Origin: CBDESM01 sp965205165
GTDB taxonomy: Bacteria; Chloroflexota; Dehalococcoidia; Bin125
Assembly (NCBI GenBank): GCA_965205165.1
Contig: OZ242037.1
Location: 1,302,001-1,366,000 of the forward strand
Length of the DNA stretch: 64,000 bases
Reading direction: 5' to 3'
Shown here: piece after piece, positions 50,968 to 58,765 of the stretch
Layout of the letters: every line of letters starts with the position of its first letter
How positions within the stretch are numbered: position 1 is the first letter of the stretch
Notes under the pieces: model-generated
The model's input: the letters and a program-made list of their open reading frames with translations, nothing else
What the model was told of the DNA's origin: nothing
Databases searched by the model: none
Made by a program: the position numbers and the translations under genes

Positions 50968-51968
50968 GATCCGTTCCTCCGCAGCTCCAGCCGCCGCACC
51001 GCCTCGCCGACGCCGCCCAGCTCGAACTTGTACGGCTCGTCCCCGCGCAGGAAGTTGACCCGCGACATCCCCCGTTCGGCGGCGTCGCGGATGCAGAGCA
51101 CCTTCGAGGCCAAGCCAGCGTTCATCTCGCGGAACTTGGGGTCGAAGCCGGAGTTGTAGAGCAGCAGCTCGCCGCCGGACACGAAGCACATCACCATCGC
51201 GGCCGGCTCCCCTGAAATGCGCAGCAGGTAGAGACGCAGCTGGCCGCTTTCGGCCATCGCATCGGCCAGGCGCAGGAAGAAGCACTCCATCAGCGGATTG
51301 AGGAACTCCGCCTTGTCGTCGCGCGATTCGGCCATCATCCGCAGGAAGGCGGGCATCTGCTCCAGCGCGTCGCCGCGCCGCTCGATCGCCTCGAACGAGA
51401 CCGCGCCCTTCAGCCGCCGCATTTCGCGCAGCTTGCGGCGCGTCTCGCGGCGCGCGCGCCCGCTCAGGCCCTCGAGGTACGGCTCCCAGCCGGCGCTGAC
51501 GTCGATCACCGGGCAGACCGCTTCGTGCAGGTACTCCGCCGACCAGCCGCGTGCGGCTGCCTCCGTCTCGATGCACCCCGCTAATGCCCGACGGGCCGGG
51601 TCGAGTCCCCGGAAGTCGGCCCGATCCGCGCCGGCCTCGTCCAAGTGCTCGAAGAGCTGTCCGGCCACATCCGCTTCGCGCGAGGGCACCGCGACAGCGC
51701 CGAGATAGTCGGAGATCTCGTGATCGCCGGCCCAGGCGACAGTCCCGTCGTTCCGCAGCAGCGGGGCGACCCCGATCAGCTCGCCGTCGTCCTCGACTGC
51801 CAGGATTTCCAACGCCTGATCGCGGCGCGATGCGCCGAACACCGACCACCAGGCGCCGCCGAACTCGGGCCCCGCGAACGGCGCGGACGGGCCGCCGGCC
51901 TTGCCGGCCAGCGCGGCCCACTGCGTGGCGATCTCCGCGTGCCCGCCGACGATGCGCCGCTCGATCAT
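50964..51968 (-). CDS. CelD/BcsL-like GNAT (FemAB-type) acyltransferase
   Basis: A 334-residue protein with the Acetyltransf_6 (CelD/BcsL) layout, a double-GNAT fold related to FemAB aminoacyltransferases. Supporting blocks are WWSVFGASRRDQALEILAVE and IGVAPLL in the first half. The second half has LSGRARRETRRKLREMRRLK, ISGEPAAMVMCFVSGGELLL, YNSGFDPKFREMNAGLASK and NFLRGDEPYKFELGG. It has no signal or membrane segment. Four-base overlaps link it to folE and the MshA-like gene. In context it could acylate or aminoacylate the glucosamine product of the two downstream enzymes, much as the GNAT MshD completes mycothiol, but it is not an MshD orthologue by sequence. Confidence 0.82.
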   Translation of the reverse strand: MIERRIVGGHAEIATQWAALAGKAGGPSAPFAGPEFGGAWWSVFGASRRDQALEILAVEDDGELIGVAPLLRNDGTVAWAGDHEISDYLGAVAVPSREADVAGQLFEHLDEAGADRADFRGLDPARRALAGCIETEAAARGWSAEYLHEAVCPVIDVSAGWEPYLEGLSGRARRETRRKLREMRRLKGAVSFEAIERRGDALEQMPAFLRMMAESRDDKAEFLNPLMECFFLRLADAMAESGQLRLYLLRISGEPAAMVMCFVSGGELLLYNSGFDPKFREMNAGLASKVLCIRDAAERGMSRVNFLRGDEPYKFELGGVGEAVRRLELRRNGS

Positions 51969-52537
51969 CGCACGCCCGCCCGGACCAGCGAGAGGAATTC
52001 CGCCCGCGTCTCTTCTTGCGTCTGGAAGGTTCCGCGCATCGCCGACGTCACCATCCGCGAGCCCGGCTTCTTGATCCCCCGCATCGTCATGCACAGGTGC
52101 TCCGCCTCGACCGCGACGCCCACGCCGTCCGGATTGAGCTCGTCCATCAGCAGATCGGCGATCCGCGCCGTCATCCGCTCCTGCAGCTGCAGCCGCCGCG
52201 CCACCGCGTCGATCAGCCGCGCCAATTTGGAGAGGCCGACGACCCGGCCGCGGGGCACATAGGCGACGTGCGCGACGCCGTGGAAGGGGAACAGATGGTG
52301 CTCACACATGGAGAAGAACGGCACGTCGCGCAGGATCACCATCTCGTCGTGGCCCTCCTCGAAGCCGACGTGCAGCAGTTCCGCCGGCTCCAGCTCGCGC
52401 CCGCCCAGCACTTCGGCGTACGCCGCCGCCACCCGGCGCGGCGTTTCCACCAGCCCCTCGGCGTCCGGATCCTCGCCGATCGCCAGCAGCAGCTCGCGCA
52501 CCGCCGCCTCCGTGCGGGCGATGTCCACCGTGCTCAT
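51965..52537 (-). CDS. folE: GTP cyclohydrolase I
   Basis: FolE makes 7,8-dihydroneopterin triphosphate from GTP, the first step of folate and pterin synthesis. The 190-residue protein has LVETPRRVAAAYAEVLGG, the zinc/active-site block FFSMCEHHLFPFHGVAHVAY (Cys78, His80, His81), GLSKLARLIDAVARRLQLQE and VEAEHLCMTMRGIKKPGS with the third zinc ligand Cys149. It is standard in length. It overlaps thrC and the CelD-like gene by 4 bases each. The mixture of amino-acid, pterin and aminosugar genes in one overlapping run suggests coordinated growth-related expression rather than one pathway. Confidence 0.97.
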   Translation of the reverse strand: MSTVDIARTEAAVRELLLAIGEDPDAEGLVETPRRVAAAYAEVLGGRELEPAELLHVGFEEGHDEMVILRDVPFFSMCEHHLFPFHGVAHVAYVPRGRVVGLSKLARLIDAVARRLQLQERMTARIADLLMDELNPDGVGVAVEAEHLCMTMRGIKKPGSRMVTSAMRGTFQTQEETRAEFLSLVRAGVR

Positions 52538-53595
52538 GACAAGCCCTCGGCGATCACGGCCGACACCGCTTCCGGCGTCGCCGCGACCCGCGCCACGTCC
52601 GAGTCCAGCGCGTCCACCATCTCCGGGTCCTTCAGCCCGTGCCCGGTGATCGTGCAGACCGCGCGCTGCCCCTCGAGCCCGCCCGCGCAGGCCAGCCGCA
52701 GCATGCCGGCGACCGAGGCCGCCGAGGCGGGCTCGCAGAAGACGCCCTCCTCCCGCGCCAGCAGCCGGTAGGCGGCGACGATCTCGTCGTCCGATACCGC
52801 CGTGATCGATCCGCCTGACTCGTCCCGCGCGGCGGCCGCGCCGGCCCACGATGCGGGATTGCCGATCCGGATCGCCGTGGCCAGCGTTTCCGGCGCGGCC
52901 ACCGGGCGCCCGTGCACGAGCGGCGCGGCGCCGGCCGCCTGAACGCCGTGCATCCGCGGCGTCGATTCGGCGCGCCCGGCCTCGCGGTACTCGGCGTAGC
53001 CCTGCCAGTAGGCGGTGATGTTGCCGGCGTTGCCGACGGGGATGAAGTGCGCGTCCGGGGCGCCTCCCAGCGCGTCCGCGATCTCCATCGCAGCCGTCTT
53101 CTGGCCCGCGATCCGATCCGGATTAACCGAATTGACCAGCGCGATCGGCAGCCGCTCGGTCAGCTCGCGGGCCAGCTCCAGCGCGACGTCGAAGTTCCCG
53201 TCCACCGAGATCACCCGCGCTCCGTGCGCGACCGCCTGCGCCATCTTGCCCGCCGCGATCTTTCCGCCCGGCACGAGCACGAACGCGCGCAGCCCGCAGC
53301 GGGCCGCGTAGGCCGCGGCCGATGCGCTCGTGTTCCCGGTCGAGGCGCAGAGCACGGCCCGCGAGCCCGCCTCGGCCGCCTTCGCCACCGCGACGACCAT
53401 GCCGCGGTCCTTGAACGACCCGGTCGGGTTGCACATCTCCAGCTTCAGCCAGACCTCCGCCGCGCCGGTCCGTTCGGCGAGCCGCTCCGAGCGCACCAGC
53501 GGCGTGCCGCCCTCGCCGAGCGTGATCAGCGGCGTCGCGTCGGTCAGCGGCAGCCATTCCGCATAGCGCTCCATCAGCGTCGCCCGATCAGACAT
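52534..53595 (-). CDS. thrC: Threonine synthase
   Basis: ThrC converts O-phosphohomoserine to threonine using PLP. The 353-residue protein has TPLITLGEGGTPLVRSERLA, the Schiff-base Lys62 in CNPTGSFKDRGM, the phosphate-binding CASTGNTSASAAAYAARCGL and VGNAGNITAYWQGYAEYRE. It belongs to the short (about 350 residues) class of Gram-positive bacteria and relatives. It lies two genes downstream of hom with a coiled-coil gene between them; thrB is not in this window. Confidence 0.96.
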   Translation of the reverse strand: MSDRATLMERYAEWLPLTDATPLITLGEGGTPLVRSERLAERTGAAEVWLKLEMCNPTGSFKDRGMVVAVAKAAEAGSRAVLCASTGNTSASAAAYAARCGLRAFVLVPGGKIAAGKMAQAVAHGARVISVDGNFDVALELARELTERLPIALVNSVNPDRIAGQKTAAMEIADALGGAPDAHFIPVGNAGNITAYWQGYAEYREAGRAESTPRMHGVQAAGAAPLVHGRPVAAPETLATAIRIGNPASWAGAAAARDESGGSITAVSDDEIVAAYRLLAREEGVFCEPASAASVAGMLRLACAGGLEGQRAVCTITGHGLKDPEMVDALDSDVARVAATPEAVSAVIAEGLS

Positions 53596-54595
53596 CGGCC
53601 CGCGCCCTCGCGTACGACTTCAGCTCGCGGATCTCCTGCTCCAGATCGTCGATCTGCCGCCGCCGTACCTGCTCCTGCAGGGCGAGGAACCGTTCCCGCT
53701 CAGCCGATGCTTCCTCGCGCAGCGCATCCAGCTGGTCCAGCACCTGGCGGACTTCCCGCTCGCGGTTGGCGTCGCGCACGCGCAGCTGTTCCAGCACCCG
53801 CTCCGCGTCGCCGATCCGCTCCTCCGCGCCCTCCTGCATCCGCCGCGCGCCGGCCGCGGATGCGGTCGCGTCCTCCACCATCCGCCGCGCATCGTCCAGC
53901 CGCCCCCGCATCGTCTCAACCTGCTCTCCCAGCTCTTGCCATTGGCCGGCCGAGTCCATCATCTGCCGCACGGATGCCGCCGCCGCTTCGACCCGCTCGC
54001 GGATCTCGCGCACTTGGCGCTCGGTCGATTCGGCCCGCGCCAGCCCGCTGCGGGCGTCCGAGCCGGCCCGGCGGGCCGATTCGGCATTGGCCGAGATCCG
54101 CGCCGCGGCGGCCTCCGCCGCGCTTTCGATCTGCGCCAGCTGCTGGAGCGCGGCGGCCAGATCGTCGCCCGCTCGGCGCAGGTTCGCCTCGAACGCTTCC
54201 AGCTTGGCGCGGGCCTCGCCCGCGTCCCGCTCGAGCGCCGCCAGCCGGCGCGCGATCTCGGCATTCCGCTCGCGTTCGGCCTCCGCCTCTTTGCGGAGCT
54301 TGCGCGCCTCCTCGTCGAAGTGCTCCCGATCGGCCGCTGCCATCTCCTCCACGCGCTGCACGCGATCCCGCAGCGCCGACACCTCGCGCAGCCGCGCCTC
54401 CTGCTGCTCGGCTTGGCCGACCCGTTCCGCCGCCCGCTCCTCGGCCGCCTGCACCCGCTCCTGCAGCGCCGACACCTCGGCCGAGCGCAGCTCTTCCCGC
54501 TGCCTCGCCTCGACCAGCTCCTCGCGCACCCGCGACAGGTCTTCCGCCAGCTTGGCGACGCGCCCATCGACTGCCGATGGCGAGGCAGTGGTCAT
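53588..54595 (-). CDS. Coiled-coil protein of unknown function between hom and thrC
   Basis: A 335-residue protein that is almost entirely heptad-repeat coiled coil (about 10-330), rich in Glu, Arg, Ala and Gln. It has no signal peptide, membrane segment or catalytic domain that I can recognise. The sequence breaks into several helical stretches: RREELVEARQ-like opening, a central part with Ala-rich repeats near IESAAEAAAARISANAESAR, and a C-terminal RRRQIDDLEQEIRELKSY. The ATG overlaps the hom stop by 4 bases and its end overlaps the thrC start by 8, so it is firmly embedded in a threonine operon. The pattern recalls chromosome- or cell-shape-associated filaments, but nothing specific can be claimed. 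Confidence 0.75.
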   Translation of the reverse strand: MTTASPSAVDGRVAKLAEDLSRVREELVEARQREELRSAEVSALQERVQAAEERAAERVGQAEQQEARLREVSALRDRVQRVEEMAAADREHFDEEARKLRKEAEAERERNAEIARRLAALERDAGEARAKLEAFEANLRRAGDDLAAALQQLAQIESAAEAAAARISANAESARRAGSDARSGLARAESTERQVREIRERVEAAAASVRQMMDSAGQWQELGEQVETMRGRLDDARRMVEDATASAAGARRMQEGAEERIGDAERVLEQLRVRDANREREVRQVLDQLDALREEASAERERFLALQEQVRRRQIDDLEQEIRELKSYARARADV

Positions 54596-55902
54596 CGCGA
54601 ATCCTCGATTCGCAGGCGCACCGCCACGTCGATCACGCTCTCCGAGCGCCCCAGCTGATCGAGCACGCGATCCACCGCGCCGTCCGCGCACGGATGCGTC
54701 GTGATGATCAGCTCCGCGCTCTCTTCATCCTCGCCGCCCTCGCGCGGCGCTTGCAGCACCGATGCGATGCTCACCCCCTCGGCGGCGAACGCGCGCCCCA
54801 AGTCCGCGAGCACCCCGGCCCGGTCCGGCACTTCGAGGCGGATGTAGTTGGCCAGCACGATGCCGCCGAGCGGCGCATGCACGGCGTCGCCCATCTCGGG
54901 CGCGCGCCGCGCTCCGCCGGGCTCGGACGCCAGACCGGCCGCCACTTCCAGCAGATCGCCCGCGACCGCGCTCGCCGTCGCGCCGGCCCCCGCGCCGGGC
55001 CCTTCCAGCACGACCGTGCCAAGCGGATCCCCGCTGATCGCGACGGCGTTGAGCACGCCGTCTACCCGGGCCATCGGGTCGCTCGCGGGCACCAGCGTCG
55101 GATGCACGCGGGCGTCGATCCCCGCCTCCGTCCGCCGCCCGGTCGCCAGCATCTTGATCGTGTAGCCCAAGTCCGCCGCGTGCCGGAAATCCCGTCCGCT
55201 CAGCCGCCTGATCCCTTCGCGATAGACCGATTCGGGCGCAACCCGCGAGCCGAACGCCAGCGTGCACAGGATCGCCAGCTTGTAGGCCGCGTCGATCCCG
55301 TCCACGTCGTTGGTCGGATCCGCCTCCGCGTAGCCCAGCCGCTGCGCCTCGGCCAGCGAGTCCTCGTACGACGCGCCGCTTTGCGACATCGCCGTCAGCA
55401 TGTAGTTCGTCGTCCCGTTGATGATCGCCCGCACCGACGAGATCTCGTTCGCCGGCAGATCCCGCTGCAGCACCCCGATGATCGGGATCCCCCCGCCCAC
55501 GCTCGCTTCGTAGCGCAGCTCCGCCCCCCGCTCGGCCGCCAGCGCCAGCAGCTGCGCGCCCCGCTTCGCCATCACCTCCTTGTTGGCGGTCACCACCGGC
55601 TTGCCGGCCGACAGCGCCGCCTCGATACAGGACGCCGCCGGCTCTTCCCCGCCCATCAGCTCCACCACCACATCGACATCGTCCGCGTCGCAGACCGTCC
55701 GCGGGTCGTCCGTCAAGCGGATGCCCGTCAAGTCGACCCCGCGATCGCGCGAGGGATCGCGCACGGCGGCTGCGCGTACTGCGATCCTGCGGCCGCAGCG
55801 CAGCGCATGGGCGTCGGCGCGGCGCTGCAAGGTTTCGAGCAGGCCGGTTCCGACCACGCCCAAGCCGAGCAGTCCGACGCCGATGTCGGCGTGCGCGCTC
55901 AT
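54592..55902 (-). CDS. hom: Homoserine dehydrogenase with ACT domain
   Basis: Hom reduces aspartate semialdehyde to homoserine, the branch point to threonine and methionine. The 436-residue protein has the NAD(P) fingerprint GVGLLGLGVVGTGLLETL, VTANKEVMAKRG, EASVGGGIPIIGVLQ, the signature INGTTNYMLTAM and YAEADPTNDVDGIDAAYKLA. A C-terminal ACT domain (about 355-432, VPDRAGVLADLGRAFAAEGV) implies feedback control by threonine. It starts 2 bases after rpsR, so the hom run may be read through from rpsF-ssb-rpsR. Confidence 0.96.
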   Translation of the reverse strand: MSAHADIGVGLLGLGVVGTGLLETLQRRADAHALRCGRRIAVRAAAVRDPSRDRGVDLTGIRLTDDPRTVCDADDVDVVVELMGGEEPAASCIEAALSAGKPVVTANKEVMAKRGAQLLALAAERGAELRYEASVGGGIPIIGVLQRDLPANEISSVRAIINGTTNYMLTAMSQSGASYEDSLAEAQRLGYAEADPTNDVDGIDAAYKLAILCTLAFGSRVAPESVYREGIRRLSGRDFRHAADLGYTIKMLATGRRTEAGIDARVHPTLVPASDPMARVDGVLNAVAISGDPLGTVVLEGPGAGAGATASAVAGDLLEVAAGLASEPGGARRAPEMGDAVHAPLGGIVLANYIRLEVPDRAGVLADLGRAFAAEGVSIASVLQAPREGGEDEESAELIITTHPCADGAVDRVLDQLGRSESVIDVAVRLRIEDSR

Positions 55903-55904
55903 GT

Positions 55905-56636
55905 TCAGCCGCCGGCCTCGGCGGAGGGCTCGGGTTCAGCAGGCGCAGCGGGAGTCGGCGCGACGGGGGCTTCGGCCGGGGCGGCGGGGGTAGGGGGCGG
56001 CGCGGCTGGTGCGGGCGCTTCGACGGGAACGGCGGCCGCTGGGGGCGCTGCCGGGGCGATCGGCGCGGCAGCGGGCGGCTCGACGGCCGGCGCGGGCTCG
56101 GCCAAGCCCTCCGGCGGCGCGGCGGGCGGCGCCACCGGTTCTCCGCGCTCGATCCTCTGCGCCATTCGCGACACCATCCGGAACCGCGAGGTCTGCCGCA
56201 CGTGCTCGGCCGTGTAGGGCAGCAGCGCGACGTGCCGCGCGCGCTTGATCTCGCGCGCCAACTTGCGCTGATCCTTCGCCGTCAGGCCGGTCTTCCGGCG
56301 CGGGTCGATCTTGCCGCGGTCCGAAATCAGCTTGCGCAGCTTGTCCACGTCCTTGTAGTCGATCGTGGCCACTTCCTTGGGCGTGAACACGGGGGCGCGC
56401 CGGCGCCGGCCGCGCCGCCGCGTCCGCTCGATCATCTGCGGCACCCGCTCGCCCGAAGCCGTGGTCGGCGCAGGGGTGATCCGCGGCCGCTCATCGGCGG
56501 GCGCTGCGGCCGCCGGCTCTGCCAGGGCCGCGGGCTCCGGCGCAGGCTCCGCTGCCGGCGCAGGAGCCGGGCTGGGATCCGGAGCCGCCGCCAGCGCCGC
56601 CGGATCGACCGCTTCCGTCGTCTCTTCCATCGTCAT
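55905..56636 (-). CDS. rpsR: Small ribosomal subunit protein bS18 with long tails on both sides
   Basis: The S18 core (about residues 71-150) is normal: VFTPKEVATIDYKDVDKLRK, ISDRGKIDPRRKTGLTAKDQ, RKLAREIKRARHVALLPYT. It is flanked by an N-terminal extension of about 70 residues and a C-terminal tail of about 95 residues, both made of Ala, Pro, Glu and Val. The total is 243 residues against about 75 in other bacteria. The ATG at 56636 has AGGAGG 5 bases upstream, which confirms that the N-terminal extension is translated. The order rpsF-ssb-rpsR is canonical. The tails resemble those of S17 in composition but differ in sequence. Confidence 0.93.
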   Translation of the reverse strand: MTMEETTEAVDPAALAAAPDPSPAPAPAAEPAPEPAALAEPAAAAPADERPRITPAPTTASGERVPQMIERTRRRGRRRRAPVFTPKEVATIDYKDVDKLRKLISDRGKIDPRRKTGLTAKDQRKLAREIKRARHVALLPYTAEHVRQTSRFRMVSRMAQRIERGEPVAPPAAPPEGLAEPAPAVEPPAAAPIAPAAPPAAAVPVEAPAPAAPPPTPAAPAEAPVAPTPAAPAEPEPSAEAGG

Positions 56637-56654
56637 CACGCCCTCCTGATCGCT

Positions 56655-57089
56655 CTACTCGAACGGCAGATCATCAGCATCGACCGGCCCGCCCGCCGGC
56701 GGGCCTCCTTGCCAGTTCCCGCCGCCGCCTCGGCTGTAGTCGCCGCCTCCCTCCCCGCGCCTACCCAGCATCACCATGTCCCGGCCTATCACCTCGGTCA
56801 TCCACCGGCGATTTCCGTCCCTGTCCTCCCACTCTCGCGTCTGCAGCCGACCTTCGATGTACACCTGACTGCCTTTCTGCAGGTACTGGCTCGCGGTCTC
56901 TGCCAAGCGCTCCCACAACACCACCCGCACCCATTCGGTCTCTTCTTGCCGCTCCCCAGTTTGCCGGTTCGTCCATGCCCGAGAGCAAGCCACATTGAAG
57001 TTGGCGACCGCGGCACCGGACGGCGTGTACCGCATCTCCGGGTCCGCGCCCAGATTGCCGATGATCATGACCTTGTTCAGACCTGCCAT
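56655..57089 (-). CDS. ssb: Single-stranded DNA-binding protein
   Basis: Ssb coats single-stranded DNA in replication and repair. The 144-residue protein has the OB fold (about 1-105) with MAGLNKVMIIGNLGADPEMR, NFNVACSRAWTNRQTGERQE and WERLAETASQYLQKGSQVYI. A Gly-rich linker follows, then the acidic partner-binding tip DADDLPFE. Codon use is less GC-biased than in the adjacent rpsR and rpsF, similar to what is seen in metK. It lies between rpsF and rpsR, the classical arrangement. Confidence 0.97.
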   Translation of the reverse strand: MAGLNKVMIIGNLGADPEMRYTPSGAAVANFNVACSRAWTNRQTGERQEETEWVRVVLWERLAETASQYLQKGSQVYIEGRLQTREWEDRDGNRRWMTEVIGRDMVMLGRRGEGGGDYSRGGGGNWQGGPPAGGPVDADDLPFE

Positions 57090-57098
57090 CTCGAACCC

Positions 57099-57392
57099 CT
57101 AGTCGTCCTGCCGCACGATCAGGTGGCGCAGCACCTGATCGTCGATTCGCAGCGCCCGCTCCAGCTCGCTCGCGTCCGCGCCCGCTTCGGCAGCGTAGTG
57201 GGCGATCAGGTAGTGCCCCTCGAACTGCTGGCGGATCGGGTAGGCCAAGCGGCGGCGGCCCCAGTCGATCATCTCGGTCACGGTGTTGCCGTGCTCCTGC
57301 AGCAGGCTGCGCAGCTGCGCCATGCGCTCGTCCACCGCGTCGCCCGCGACATCCGGATGCAACACCACCATCATCTCGTAGTCTCGCGCCAC
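57099..57392 (-). CDS. rpsF: Small ribosomal subunit protein bS6
   Basis: S6 binds the 30S platform together with S18. The 97-residue protein begins RDYEMMVVLHPDVAGDAVDE and contains VTEMIDWGRRRLAYPIRQQF, EGHYLIAHYAAEA and LERALRIDDQVLRHLIVRQD. A GTG start at 57392 is chosen because it gives the ARDYEMMVV family N-terminus; the next ATG would cut into the first strand. It lies 9 bases upstream of ssb and 29 bases downstream of glyA. Confidence 0.95.
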   Translation of the reverse strand: MARDYEMMVVLHPDVAGDAVDERMAQLRSLLQEHGNTVTEMIDWGRRRLAYPIRQQFEGHYLIAHYAAEAGADASELERALRIDDQVLRHLIVRQDD

Positions 57393-57421
57393 TGCTCGCT
57401 CCGCTCTCCGGCTACCGGGCC

Positions 57422-58699
57422 CTATTGCCCGGCCGCAATTCCGGGAATCGGGAACGGGGCCGTCAGCTCGCGCACTTCCGCGCGCACCCGTTCCCGCTCC
57501 CGCTCGTCGTCGATTCGATCCAGCACGCGGCCGGCCAGCCGCGCGATCTGCCGCATTTCGTCCGCGCCCATCCCCCGCGTCGTCAGCGCCGGCGTCCCCA
57601 TCCGCACCCCGCTCGTCACCGTCGGGCGCTGCTCGTCGTACGGGATCGTGTTCTTGTTCACGGTGATCCCCGCCGCGTCCAGCGCCGCTTCCGCCGCCTT
57701 CCCGGTCAGCCCCTTCACGCCCACGTCGACCAGCACCAAGTGGTTGTCGGTTCCGCCCGACACGAGCCGCAGGCCCTCCGCCAGCAGGCCCTCCGCCAGC
57801 GCCTGCGCGTTCGCCACGATCTGCCGCGCGTAGGCCCGGAACTCCTCTGTCGCCGCTTCCTTCAGCGCGACCGCCTTGGCCGCGATCGTGTGCATGTGCG
57901 GCCCGCCCGACGTGCCCGGGAACACGGCCCGGTCGATCGGCCGCGCCATCTCCTCGTTCGTCAGGATCAGCGCCGAACGCGGCCCGCGCAGCGTCTTGTG
58001 CGTGGTCGTCGTGATCACCGGCGCATGGCCGACCGGCGACGGATGCACCCCGCCGGCGACCAAGCCGGCCACATGCGCCATGTCCACCATCAGCGTCGCG
58101 CCGACGTCCTCGGCGATCTCCGCCGCACGCGCGAAGTCGTAGTGCCGCGGGTAGGCCGTCGCGCCGACCACGATCACCTTGGGCCGGTGCTCTCGCGCCG
58201 CTGACGCCATCGCGTCGTAATCGATCCGCTCCGTCTCCCGGTCCACGCCGTAGGAGACGAACTCGAACCACTTGCCGGAAACGTTGACGGGCAGCCCGTG
58301 GGTGAGGTGGCCGCCGTGGTTGAGCTCCAAGCCCATCGCGGTGTCGCCCGGCGTCAGCAGCGCGTAGTAGGCAGCCAAGTTTGCCTGCGAGCCGGAGTGC
58401 GCCTGCACGTTCGCGTGATCCGCCCCGAACACCGCCTTGGCCCGCTCGATCGCGAGCACTTCCACCTGGTCCACGAACTCGCAGCCGCCGTAGTAGCGCT
58501 TGCCCGGGTAGCCCTCGGCGTACTTGTTCGTCAGCACCGACCCCATCGCCGCCAGCACCGGCTCAGACGGGTAATTCTCGGAAGCGATCAGCTCGAGGCA
58601 CTCGTGCTGCCGTCGCGCCTCGCGCTCGATCGAGGCCGCCAGATCGGGATCGGCGGACGAAAGCGCGGACGCGGTCGAGGTCAGGGTCACCGTCGTCAC
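57422..58699 (-). CDS. glyA: Serine hydroxymethyltransferase
   Basis: GlyA interconverts serine and glycine and supplies methylene-tetrahydrofolate. The 425-residue PLP enzyme has LELIASENYPSEPVLAAMGS, TNKYAEGYPGKRYYGGCEFV, ANVQAHSGSQANLAAYYALL, the PLP Lys235 in TTTHKTLRGPRS and GTDNHLVLVDVG. The GTG start at 58699 is used. It links with folE and the SAM-cycle operon in one-carbon metabolism, though it is not in the same transcript. Confidence 0.97.
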   Translation of the reverse strand: MTTVTLTSTASALSSADPDLAASIEREARRQHECLELIASENYPSEPVLAAMGSVLTNKYAEGYPGKRYYGGCEFVDQVEVLAIERAKAVFGADHANVQAHSGSQANLAAYYALLTPGDTAMGLELNHGGHLTHGLPVNVSGKWFEFVSYGVDRETERIDYDAMASAAREHRPKVIVVGATAYPRHYDFARAAEIAEDVGATLMVDMAHVAGLVAGGVHPSPVGHAPVITTTTHKTLRGPRSALILTNEEMARPIDRAVFPGTSGGPHMHTIAAKAVALKEAATEEFRAYARQIVANAQALAEGLLAEGLRLVSGGTDNHLVLVDVGVKGLTGKAAEAALDAAGITVNKNTIPYDEQRPTVTSGVRMGTPALTTRGMGADEMRQIARLAGRVLDRIDDERERERVRAEVRELTAPFPIPGIAAGQ

Positions 58700-58765
58700 C
58701 TTCGCGTCTCGGAGACTCCCGGAGGAGCCGCTGCGCCCGGGCAGCGCGCGAACAGGAGGGCGGGA

